Positions 41,701-48,433 of a stretch of DNA of 51,346 nt are shown here, in pieces. The stretch lies in contig JAFXHA010000085.1 of the NCBI GenBank assembly GCA_017536635.1, positions 1-51,346 of the forward strand. The letters are read 5' to 3'. A program made the translations under genes and the position numbers. Origin of the DNA: Clostridia bacterium (lineage in GTDB: Bacteria > Bacillota > Clostridia > Oscillospirales > CAG-272). How positions within the stretch are numbered: position 1 is the first letter of the stretch; each line of letters opens with the position of its first letter. The notes under the pieces are model-generated. The model made no database searches. It saw only the letters and a list, made by a program, of their open reading frames with translations, and was not told where the DNA came from.

Positions 41701-41851
41701 TAGCCGTGATAGGACCGTCGATGAAACGGTACTTAGGTCCGTTTGCGTTCTGCTCCTTGAGCTTGTGGAAGCAGTCGTTCTCCTTCCAGAAAGACAGAAT
41801 TTCCTTTTCGTTTTCAACAAAAGAATATTTTGTGTCGAATTTGTCCTGCAT
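38714..41851 (-). CDS. ileS: Isoleucyl-tRNA synthetase, divergent class I type
   Basis: 1045 aa. It charges tRNA-Ile. The start is the ATG at about 41851 with AAGGAAAGG upstream; a longer frame begins inside the promoter. The architecture is complete: catalytic Rossmann domain, editing domain (about 190-390), zinc-type CxxC pairs (WCSRCG near 207, VCWRCKKE near 425, VCPDCG, CSCG), anticodon-binding region and C-terminal part. Two signature motifs are unusual. The HIGH position reads GIHH (55-58), and the KMSKS position reads RFSKT (about 593-597). MDWDNSYFTYTDENITGIW and DWNISRKRFYG support isoleucine specificity. A known divergent subfamily seems to share these features, which I recall but could not check. 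No T-box leader is present. Confidence 0.9.
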   Translation of the reverse strand: MQDKFDTKYSFVENEKEILSFWKENDCFHKLKEQNANGPKYRFIDGPITANNPMGIHHVWGRTLKDTFLKYKAMQGYDTHYRNGFDSQGLWVEVEVEKELGFKTKHDIEEYGLDKFTEKCIERVKKFSGVITEQSQRLGQWMDWDNSYFTYTDENITGIWAFLKKCHEGGWIKEVYKPMPWCSRCGTSLSEHEMTGSYKEIEHEAVFFKLPILNTNDYILVWTTTPWTLSANVALAVNEKMNYVRLHVEGEEHNYVTSENYYKQKFEGKDGVTLLDRFTGADLAGLEYETCFPEFAQQQFPHKIVLWDEVDETEGCGVVHIAPGCGAEDFALGESIGLPRIIPVDEYGFFYDDFGFLSGVDAQESRQIVFDALRERGKLFYTHKYKHSYPVCWRCKKEIIFRLVKEWAIAVDELRPRLIANANKVKWNPPYQGKRMLDWLENMSDWNISRKRFYGLPLPFYVCPDCGKLTVIGSKEELYELAVDKSKVDAIPHLHRPWIDDVKIRCSCGAEVERISQVGDVWLDAGIVPFSTLKYFSDKEYWKQFFPAEYVLEMKEQIRLWFYSLLFMSTVLVDEPPYEQVGTHGMVVSEDGSRFSKTGFMIRFDEAADIIGADASRYIYASSAPSNDVRFGFNLGDEAKRKLLAFWNLETFFATYADIDNAKVDISKIDASKLCDIDRWLVIRTNAFINEATKYMDAYSTREVIVAFEAFVNDISNFYIRVNRSRFWATDAGEDKQNAYAVLFYAISSITKIIAPIVPFIAETTWQRFVKRYSDESALSVIMSGWATIPANLDIYDEAILANVDKARDIISLGLKLRNEKQIKIRQPLSVIYVDASEANHNAIEAFGSVIASELNVGEIKELQSTDSLESCFLTVNFKVAGRVLKARANEAKEILSKLDESTQNALAAKVKAGESINLDGFDEAIAADVFTVNSKSADNIAIYKYNDEFVALDTTISEELQRAGILRDIVRQCQVFRKEAGFDVSDRIYISFSTDSDLINSIIEEKAAQLTHDLLATLEAPTAPEFNGEIDLDGTIIKVALQRK

Positions 41852-41900
41852 TTTTATATTTTTTCCTTTCCTTGAAAGTAAAGATGTGCATACATAATAA

Positions 41901-41929
41901 AATATATCACAATTAACAAAAAAAGTCAA
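41901..41929 (-). promoter_or_regulatory. Promoter of ileS
   Basis: Minus strand TTGACT (41929 to 41924), 17-bp spacer, TATATT (41906 to 41901) with TGA before it. The leader would be about 45 bases, too short for a T-box. Confidence 0.78.
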
Positions 41930-42035
41930 CCTTTTTTATATAAATATTAAAATTAGTTTGTGGTTCTATCTTTATTTTTCCCAAAATGAGAGGGAGACTT
42001 AAATTGGTTGAGCGCAAAAACGTGAGCACGAAGTG

Positions 42036-42087
42036 CTCCCCTACGTTAGATAAATATGATCTCGCAAACTTTTTGGTAGGGGAGGGG
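42036..42087. repeat. Degenerate R4 repeat
   Basis: CTCCCCTACGTTAGAT and GGTAGGGGAGGGG match the ends of 15809-15872; the middle has diverged. It lies in the 340-bp gap between ileS and thiI, where no gene is seen. Confidence 0.55.
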
Positions 42088-42162
42088 CAATGTTTGAAAA
42101 GCAAATTTGACACGAAGCGAAGCGGAGTATGCTTGCATCTCCTCACGATCTGCTATAACAAA

Positions 42163-42185
42163 ACGGCAGGAGTTTCTCCTGCCGT
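42163..42185 (-). terminator. Terminator of the exonuclease-DUF2007-thiI operon
   Basis: ACGGCAGGAG (42163-42172), loop TTT, CTCCTGCCGT (42176-42185). On the minus strand it starts nine bases after the thiI stop and ends in TTTTGTT. Confidence 0.85.
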
Positions 42186-42193
42186 GTTATTTT

Positions 42194-43378
42194 TTAATAT
42201 TTCGCTCTTACGTGAACAGTATAGAGAGTGCCGAGCGCTTCTTCAACGAGCGCGTTGAAATCGACCTTGTTCTCCTGAACGAGCACCTTTTCAAGCTCGG
42301 GCTTGGTTCTCGGATGCTTGGGTGTGAACACGGTGCAGCAGTCCTCATAGGGCTGGATCGACGTCTCGAATGCGCCTATCTTGCGCGAGATCTGAACGAT
42401 CTCTTCCTTGTCCATGCCTATGCAGGGACGGAAAACCGGCATATTTACCGCGCTGTCGGTAACGCCGAGCGCCTGAATGGTCTGAGACGCGACCTGACCG
42501 AGACTCTCTCCCGTAATAAGCGCCAGGCAGTTCTTTTGCTTTGCCACCTTTTCGGCAATGGTCATCATATATCTGCGGAGCAGAAGCGTGAAATAATCTT
42601 CTTCGCAGTTCTTTACAAGCTCTTCCTGAATGTGTGTAAGCGATACGACGTGAACGAAGATGTCGCCCGAATATTCAGAAACGATCTGTGCAAGCTCGAG
42701 TACCTTTTCTCTTGCACGCTCACTCGTGTAGGGGAAGGACTCAAAGTGAATGGCATCGAGCTTGACGCCGCGCTTTGCCATCATATATCCCGCAACGGGA
42801 GAGTCGATTCCGCCGGACAGCAGAAGCAAGCCCTTGCCGTTCGTGCCTACGGGCATACCGCCGGCGCCGGGGAACTGTCCTGCCGATACGTACGCGCCGA
42901 ATTCTCTTATCTCGACCTTTACGACAACGTCAGGGTTATGAACGTCGACCTTTATTCTCGGATAAGCGTCGAGAATTACGCCGCCGATCTCGCGCGATAT
43001 CTCCATAGAATCGAGCGCGAAGCTTTTGTCCGAGCGCTTTGACTCGACTTTGAAGGTCTTTTTGCCTTCAAGAAACGCGGGGATATACTCTGCCGCCACA
43101 CGAGAGATATCTTCCATATTTTTTTCACAAACCGCCGCACGCGCGATCGCCACGATGCCGAACACCTTGGATGCGGCGTCGAACATTCCGTCGATATCCG
43201 CAAATTCGTCGGCAGGCTCGATATAAAGGGTGCTCTGCGAGTGATAGATGTCAAATTTGCCGTAAGATGCGGCACGCTTTTTCATCTCCTTGGCGAGCAT
43301 ATCCTCAAAGTATTTGCGATTAGCGCCCTTGAGCACTATTTCGCCGTATTTACAAAGTAAAATTTCCTTTGGCATCAT
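42194..43378 (-). CDS. thiI: tRNA 4-thiouridine synthase / thiazole sulfurtransferase ThiI
   Basis: 394 aa, the short form without a rhodanese domain that is normal in Bacillota. The N-terminal ferredoxin-like and THUMP domains (about 1-165) bind tRNA. The PP-loop domain has SGGIDSPVAGYMM (about 187-199), which adenylates U8 before sulfur transfer. Further features are GESLGQVASQT and PYEDCCTVFTPKHPRT. It makes s4U8 in tRNA and can supply sulfur for thiamine. Its start overlaps the DUF2007 stop (ATGATG with TGA). GAGGAAG lies just upstream. Confidence 0.95.
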   Translation of the reverse strand: MMPKEILLCKYGEIVLKGANRKYFEDMLAKEMKKRAASYGKFDIYHSQSTLYIEPADEFADIDGMFDAASKVFGIVAIARAAVCEKNMEDISRVAAEYIPAFLEGKKTFKVESKRSDKSFALDSMEISREIGGVILDAYPRIKVDVHNPDVVVKVEIREFGAYVSAGQFPGAGGMPVGTNGKGLLLLSGGIDSPVAGYMMAKRGVKLDAIHFESFPYTSERAREKVLELAQIVSEYSGDIFVHVVSLTHIQEELVKNCEEDYFTLLLRRYMMTIAEKVAKQKNCLALITGESLGQVASQTIQALGVTDSAVNMPVFRPCIGMDKEEIVQISRKIGAFETSIQPYEDCCTVFTPKHPRTKPELEKVLVQENKVDFNALVEEALGTLYTVHVRAKY

Positions 43379-43668
43379 TCTTCCTCAGCTTCCTCGGCTC
43401 CGTCCTCGGTATCCTCTGCGGGCGCAATGAGAGCGGCTGCAAGCTCAAGTGTCTCGCGGAGAACGAATATGTCAGCTCCGAAGATAGAGTATCCCGCGAT
43501 GATGCGAACGCTGCTTCCCGAGCCGCGCTGCTTTACAAGATACGGGATCTCGGCATCGCGAAGTATAGATTTTATGCACGCGAGGGAGATCTCGTCGTAA
43601 ACCGTGGTGAGAAGCTCAAGATCCTCGCTTGTGTTTTTTTCACTGTCAAGTCCAAAAATAGAATCCAT
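43375..43668 (-). CDS. DUF2007-like putative signal-transducing protein
   Basis: 97 aa from the ATG at 43668. A small alpha/beta domain (LLTTVYDEISLACIKSILRDAEIPYLVK, then GADIFVLRETLELAAALI) matches the layout of DUF2007 proteins. The C-terminal tail is almost all Glu/Asp/Ala. Function unknown. It lies between the exonuclease gene (16 bp upstream) and thiI (overlapping), so all three are cotranscribed. Confidence 0.78.
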   Translation of the reverse strand: MDSIFGLDSEKNTSEDLELLTTVYDEISLACIKSILRDAEIPYLVKQRGSGSSVRIIAGYSIFGADIFVLRETLELAAALIAPAEDTEDGAEEAEEE

Positions 43669-43684
43669 TTTATGCCTCCGTGTA

Positions 43685-44767
43685 TCAGTTTTTGTAATAA
43701 TTGGGGAAGAGTGCTTCCCAGACCTTGCGGCAGCCGAGAGTGTCGGCGATAGACGAGTGCGCCACGCCCTCCCACTCGATCTCAAAGCAGCTCATCGCAT
43801 CGGTAAGAGATGCGTGAACTATGTCGGGACGGTTTTCGTGAGCGTATCTGACGAACTCGTTGGCGCAGCAGCGTATCTTCTTATGGAAATTTTCACGCTC
43901 TGCCGCATCGGTGTAGATATATTTTATGTGGCTGTAATCGGTCGAAACGCCGTATGCAATAACGTTCTCCGCACCGTCGAATATTCGGATCAGCTCGGGA
44001 ATGAGCTCGTCCATCGTGGGTGCGTTTTCAACCATGCTCGGATAGATTCCGTGTATTTTTTCGGTCTTTTTCCAGCTCTTGATGCGCACGGGCTTGACGA
44101 GCGTATCCATTATCATATTGCCGAAGCCGTCGACGATGGTGATGGAGAGTATCTCGTCTCTGTCGTAAAAGCCCGTAAGCTCAAGGTCGAAGAAAAGAAC
44201 CTTTGCTCTGTCCATATTGAAGAAGGATGCGCGGTAAGCGTTGCCCTCGGCACGCTTGATCTCCATCTCCTTTTCATAGCAAGCTTCGCACAGCTTTTTC
44301 TTGTAGCGGATCGCTTTGCCGCACTGGACGCACATAAGCGGGAGACGCTTAGCGGTCTTTTTGTCGTAGAAATAGAGGATAGACTTATCCGCCTTGTATG
44401 TATATGCTACGGGCTCCTCGATCACCTCGTAGTGCATATTTTTAAGTCTTGACTCGGTGTAATATCCGCGCGTTGCCGCGTTCTTGATGCTCATACGCTC
44501 GATAATGCTTCCGCTGGGGAGTGTCATCGATTCGCGTCTTGCATTGGGAAAATACCATGTTTCAGGTGGTGCCTCGGATACTCTGGAAGGGTCAAAATAA
44601 TAAATTATATCACCGCTCGGGGATACGTCGTACGCCACGGGATCGCCCGTAGGCATAAGGTGCATCTGAGAGAGCGTATGTCTTGTAAGATATTTACGTT
44701 CAGCCGCTTCGGCGCTTTCCATCTGCTTGATCTTTGCGCCCGAGCGGAGAATAAGCTCGTTTTCCAA
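43685..44767 (-). CDS. DEDDh 3'-5' exonuclease with N-terminal domain and zinc ribbon
   Basis: 360 aa from a TTG at 44767 with GGAGG five bases upstream; an in-frame TTG at 44794 lies before that site. The N-terminal 140 residues are not recognised. A zinc-ribbon-like CVQCG...CEAC follows (about 145-165). The DnaQ-type exonuclease domain occupies 180-355. Exo I is FFDLELTGF, exo II contains Asp in AYGVSTDYSHI, and exo III is HSSIAD, the DEDDh form. It should remove nucleotides from a 3' end of DNA or RNA. First gene of the operon with DUF2007 and thiI; the tRNA link of thiI hints at RNA processing, which is only a suggestion. Confidence 0.8.
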   Translation of the reverse strand: MENELILRSGAKIKQMESAEAAERKYLTRHTLSQMHLMPTGDPVAYDVSPSGDIIYYFDPSRVSEAPPETWYFPNARRESMTLPSGSIIERMSIKNAATRGYYTESRLKNMHYEVIEEPVAYTYKADKSILYFYDKKTAKRLPLMCVQCGKAIRYKKKLCEACYEKEMEIKRAEGNAYRASFFNMDRAKVLFFDLELTGFYDRDEILSITIVDGFGNMIMDTLVKPVRIKSWKKTEKIHGIYPSMVENAPTMDELIPELIRIFDGAENVIAYGVSTDYSHIKYIYTDAAERENFHKKIRCCANEFVRYAHENRPDIVHASLTDAMSCFEIEWEGVAHSSIADTLGCRKVWEALFPNYYKN

Positions 44768-45061
44768 AATGACCTCCGAAATTTTTATATTCAAAAAAAC
44801 ACATCTTTATAATTATATCACACAAAAGTCCGCGTGTCAACGATAGATTAAATTAAAAATACGTAATAATGTTATTTTTATATTGTCTCTCCGCGTAGAT
44901 CCGACCGCTAACAGCGGTCTCCCTTCGGGTTTCGACTCCGTTACACTCCGCTCAAGCAAGTCGCCTATGACAACGACGAGGCACTGTCGAGGTCGTTGAC
45001 GGATGAGTAGAGCGAAAAACAATATTGCATTGATTTTCTTCTCATCCTTTTGTGTTTCATA
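44768..45061. other. Intergenic stretch with repeat remnants, no gene seen
   Basis: AT-rich ends flank a GC-richer block (44895-45005). The block has a small hairpin ACCGCTAACAGCGGT and CGTTGACGG-like words similar to R3 ends. No start codon with a ribosome binding site is found. Confidence 0.55.
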
Positions 45062-45808
45062 TTAAATAAATATCTTCTTTACAAATTGCGCCGGGGAGTA
45101 GCCGAAGGTTTTTTTGAACACTCTTGAAAAATACTTTTCGTCAGCGAAGCCGCAGGCAAAAGCCGTTTCCTTGACCGATGCCTTTCCCTCACTCAGCATA
45201 TCAAGGGCCTTGTTCATTCGCAGACGCTGAATGTACTGCGTTACGGGAATCCCGAAGCAGCTGTGAAAGCGCCGCTGCAGGCTCGAATGGCTTACGTGCG
45301 TATATTTGCATATCCCTTCTACGGAGAGATCGGGATCAGTATAATTATCCTCAATATATTTTATGCAACGCAAAAGCTCCTGATCGACCGCAGATATGGT
45401 CGCCTCTTCATCAAGCAGATCGAAAATTCCGTACACATAGGACTTGATTTTGTTAGCGGAATGCTTTTCCTGCCAGGAATTTATCATTCGGAAAAAGCGT
45501 GTTTCCATAAGCTCCTTTTGCTCGGTGGTTATTTTTTCTGCCTCGCCATAATTACAGTTTACAAGGTGAACAACTATGCTTGACGCGGACGAATAATCCA
45601 CCTTGTAGGGCATATTAGCGGGAATGAAAATCATATCTCCGCGATCGTTTACTATCCTTTTTCCGTCGATATCGAAGACCGCGTGGCCGCCGAGCTTGAA
45701 GGATAGCGCGTCATAAGGACGTCCCGCTACCTCGAAAAAGCCGTCTCTGTGAACGACGGTGCTGACACTCAATATCTGAAATGAAATGTTCTCAAAATTA
45801 TATATCAT
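45062..45808 (-). CDS. AraC-family transcriptional regulator
   Basis: 248 aa from the ATG at 45808, seven bases after GAGG (the ATG at 45811 is possible; the one at 45826 falls inside the -10). The N-terminal half is a cupin-like ligand domain (about 1-130, with GGHAVFDIDG and FIPANMPYKVDY). The C-terminal half has two helix-turn-helix motifs (LSVEGICKYTHVSHSSLQRRF and VKETAFACGFADEKYFSRVF), ending in the AraC signature FGYSPAQFVKK. Ligand unknown, often a sugar. The mRNA leader would be only about ten bases. Divergent from the double QueG-like gene. Confidence 0.92.
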   Translation of the reverse strand: MIYNFENISFQILSVSTVVHRDGFFEVAGRPYDALSFKLGGHAVFDIDGKRIVNDRGDMIFIPANMPYKVDYSSASSIVVHLVNCNYGEAEKITTEQKELMETRFFRMINSWQEKHSANKIKSYVYGIFDLLDEEATISAVDQELLRCIKYIEDNYTDPDLSVEGICKYTHVSHSSLQRRFHSCFGIPVTQYIQRLRMNKALDMLSEGKASVKETAFACGFADEKYFSRVFKKTFGYSPAQFVKKIFI

Positions 45809-45824
45809 CATATCACCTCGACTC

Positions 45825-45853
45825 ATTATAACATAAGCTGACTAAAAAGTCCA
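45825..45853 (-). promoter_or_regulatory. Promoter of the AraC gene
   Basis: Minus strand TGGACT (45853 to 45848), 17-bp spacer, TATAAT (45830 to 45825). Confidence 0.78.
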
Positions 45854-45869
45854 CCTTTTTGGCTAAAAA
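45840..45869. promoter_or_regulatory. Candidate AraC half-sites, direct repeat 21 bp apart
   Basis: GACTAAAAA (45840-45848) and GGCTAAAAA (45861-45869) are in direct orientation with a 21-bp period, two helical turns, as for classic AraC-type site pairs. They overlap the AraC -35 and lie upstream of the divergent promoter. Confidence 0.45.
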
Positions 45870-45875
45870 ATGGGT

Positions 45876-45903
45876 GTGAATTTTACTTTGGGTATGGTAA
45901 AAT
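45876..45903 (+). promoter_or_regulatory. Promoter of the double QueG-like gene
   Basis: GTGAAT (45876-45881), 16-bp spacer, TAAAAT (45898-45903) with TGG before the -10. The poor -35 suits an activator-dependent promoter. Confidence 0.5.
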
Positions 45904-45952
45904 TATAAAAAATGCGGCCTGCGCCGCGAAAAAGTTAAGAAAGGACATCACT

Positions 45953-48262
45953 ATGAACAGAAATCTTACCTCTAAAGTTAAGGCTTGTGCCTACGACTTC
46001 GGTGCGGATCTCGTTGGAATCTCTCCTATTTCGAGATTTAAAAACGCACCCATTATGATGAGCCCACAGGGAATTCTTCCCACGGCTACCAACGTAGTAG
46101 TATGCGCGATCCATCATCTCGATGAAGCGATCGAGCTCGGCGGCGAGGAGCATCCTCAGATCATCGGTCCGTATTCTATCCAGTACGTAATGAATCTAAA
46201 GCTCGACTACATCGCTTTCCGAGTTGCCAGATATCTTGACAGCCTTGGCTATGAGGCAATTCCGATAGCTGCGTCGAATATATGGAGATACCGTCCGTTT
46301 GAAGAGCTTACGGCAACCTTTGCACCCGATATGTCTCATATCTACGCGGCAACCTGCGCAGGACTCGGTCAGCTCGGCTGGCACGGTCTTACAATGTCGC
46401 CCGAATACGGTCCCCGAAACAGATTTATATCCATCATCACCAATGCGCCCCTCACCGCTACTCCTATGTACGATGAGACCAAGCTTTGCGATATGTGCGG
46501 TGAATGCATCAAGCACTGTCCTACCGACGCTTACCGCAAGGAATGCAACGGCGTTAAGACTATAGAGGTTGAGGACAAGGTATTCAAGTTCGCTAACAAG
46601 AACCTCTGGCGTTGCGCCTGGGCTGAGCATTTCGACCTCGATCTTGACCTTGATATTCCCGACGTTGTTAACGAGCAGGTAATTCTTGATTACGTTGACA
46701 AATACGGTATGCGTGGCGGCGAGATGGGCTGCTGTGTTAAGTACTGCTTGCCTAAGCATCTCAGAAGCGACGGCGGCGAGCACACGTCCGCTCCTATGAG
46801 AAAGAAGCACAGCATAGCGAACCTTGAGCTTCCCGTACACAGAAGACTCTACGACGAGGTCGTTGATTTCGTTGGCAAATACAGCATAGATAACGTAGTA
46901 TTCCTTGACAGCGCAACCACCGAGGCGCTTGGTGCGAAGAAGGCATACGAATACGCAAGAGGTGCGGTCGTTATGACCGTCTCCTGCAAGAAGTCGGCAA
47001 ATTCTCAGGGCGATAAGATCAACGCGCGTAACGGCTACGCTAACGAAAGCTTTGGCACTATCAGCGCTGAAGAGACCGCTCTCGCGCATTTCTCGGGATT
47101 TGCCCGTCTTGACGCATCGAGGATCATCGACGATTACGGCTACAAGACGCTTAACAGCCCCGAGGTAGACGTAGATGCATATCTCAAGGCAGCGGGGATC
47201 GAGAAGAAGGACGACGAGGTAATGGTTACCGAGGTCCTTCTCACCAACGCTCCCTTCGCAAGCTATGAATATTATGATCTCAACGCTCCCGTTGATAACG
47301 TTAAGCTCTCTATGACCGAGAATCTCTGCAACCTTATGGAGAGCGAGGGAAGCGACACTTACGCTATCGTTCCCGCAGAGCGTATGGATAAGCTCGCCGA
47401 GAGGCTTATTCCCATCAAGGGCGGTGAGGCTATCATCGATCTGGCATCCAAGACGCCCAGATTCCATATCTTTGAGCCGAACGTCCGCAGCTACGCGAGA
47501 AAGATATATAAGACGAGCGATCATCTTGAGGGCGCAAAGAACGTTATCATGATGGGTATTCACTATCCCAAGATCGTTCAGCAGATGACCATCAAGCCCC
47601 CTGCATATGCCGTTGGACCTTATATGTACTCCAAGTACGAGACCACCTTTGAGCTTGCATACGCATCCTTCAAGGTAGAAAAGTACCTTCAGGGCAAGGG
47701 CTACAAGGCAGTAGCTACATATAACCTTACGGGTATAGGCGGCGATATGGGAACTCCCCGTGGAGAGCTTCCCGACGCATTCTGCAATCAGCTCGAAGCG
47801 GTAGAGGCAGGACTCGGTCAGCTTACCGTTAACGGTATGTGCTACACGCAGGAGCATGGCTTCAGCCAGGACTTCATCGCTATTGTTACCGACGCTCCTC
47901 TTGACGAGATCGTTGCGGCAAAGAACGCTGACGTTGCCGAGTGCTGCGAGAATTGCGACATCTGTGTTAAGGCGTGCCCCGCTAACGCTCTGCGCGCTAA
48001 GAATATGACTCACATCGAGCTTTGCGGCAAGACATACAATTGGATCCCCACCGACGGAAAGGCTTGCGATTGGTCTAAGAAGTACGCTCTTTGCGGCGAG
48101 GAAGGACACAAGTACACCGGCTCCAACTCTGACTTTGAGGTTCCCGAAAACATTACCGAGGAAAATCTCATCGAGGCGAGAAGCAAGGCAGACAGAATTT
48201 TGTCCTACCGTCCTACCACGGTTCACCGCTGCGTGATCGAGTGTCCTCTTGTTCAGAAATAA
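45953..48262 (+). CDS. Double epoxyqueuosine-reductase-like (QueG-type) Fe-S protein
   Basis: 769 aa made of two related halves. Each half has the sequence pattern of QueG/reductive-dehalogenase-type proteins: GLGQLGWHG...GPRNRFISIITNAPL then CDMCGECIKHCP (Cys179, 182, 185, 189), and GLGQLTVNG...FSQDFIAIVTDAPL then CENCDICVKACP (Cys665, 668, 671, 675). Additional Cys follow in each half (GCCVKYCLP near 260; CVIECP at the end), so more than one cluster per half is possible. No signal peptide, so cytoplasmic. A redox or cobalamin-linked reductase is likely; true QueG is a single copy of about 380 aa, so queuosine synthesis is uncertain. AAGAAAGGA precedes the start. AraC-type control is suggested by the divergent gene. 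Confidence 0.8.
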   Translation: MNRNLTSKVKACAYDFGADLVGISPISRFKNAPIMMSPQGILPTATNVVVCAIHHLDEAIELGGEEHPQIIGPYSIQYVMNLKLDYIAFRVARYLDSLGYEAIPIAASNIWRYRPFEELTATFAPDMSHIYAATCAGLGQLGWHGLTMSPEYGPRNRFISIITNAPLTATPMYDETKLCDMCGECIKHCPTDAYRKECNGVKTIEVEDKVFKFANKNLWRCAWAEHFDLDLDLDIPDVVNEQVILDYVDKYGMRGGEMGCCVKYCLPKHLRSDGGEHTSAPMRKKHSIANLELPVHRRLYDEVVDFVGKYSIDNVVFLDSATTEALGAKKAYEYARGAVVMTVSCKKSANSQGDKINARNGYANESFGTISAEETALAHFSGFARLDASRIIDDYGYKTLNSPEVDVDAYLKAAGIEKKDDEVMVTEVLLTNAPFASYEYYDLNAPVDNVKLSMTENLCNLMESEGSDTYAIVPAERMDKLAERLIPIKGGEAIIDLASKTPRFHIFEPNVRSYARKIYKTSDHLEGAKNVIMMGIHYPKIVQQMTIKPPAYAVGPYMYSKYETTFELAYASFKVEKYLQGKGYKAVATYNLTGIGGDMGTPRGELPDAFCNQLEAVEAGLGQLTVNGMCYTQEHGFSQDFIAIVTDAPLDEIVAAKNADVAECCENCDICVKACPANALRAKNMTHIELCGKTYNWIPTDGKACDWSKKYALCGEEGHKYTGSNSDFEVPENITEENLIEARSKADRILSYRPTTVHRCVIECPLVQK

Positions 48263-48269
48263 TTTATAT

Positions 48270-48306
48270 GCACAAGTCCGTCATAGGCGGACCTGTGCGT
48301 TTTTTA
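48270..48306 (+). terminator. Terminator of the double QueG-like gene
   Basis: GCACAAGTCCG (48270-48280) pairs with CGGACCTGTGC (48288-48298) with one G-U pair, then a T run. Confidence 0.82.
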
Positions 48307-48357
48307 CTTCAAGGATAAAAATGGTTTCGAAAAACCAAAATGTGTTTCGGATAAATA

Positions 48358-48386
48358 TTGATAAATCGGTTCTTTTAAGATATAAT
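48358..48386 (+). promoter_or_regulatory. Promoter of the GH89-like gene
   Basis: TTGATA (48358-48363), 17-bp spacer, TATAAT (48381-48386). A palindrome TGGTTT/AAACCA (around 48322-48337) lies upstream, and ATAAAT repeats flank the -35; both could be regulator sites. Confidence 0.78.
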
Positions 48387-48433
48387 CAATATATAATGCA
48401 ACCGATCAAAAGAAAATTAACAAGGAGAGCTAT

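Noticed and set aside
41852..41929. Longer ileS N terminus or a T-box leader
   Set aside because: The region is the promoter itself; no specifier or antiterminator-type stems and no room for a T-box.
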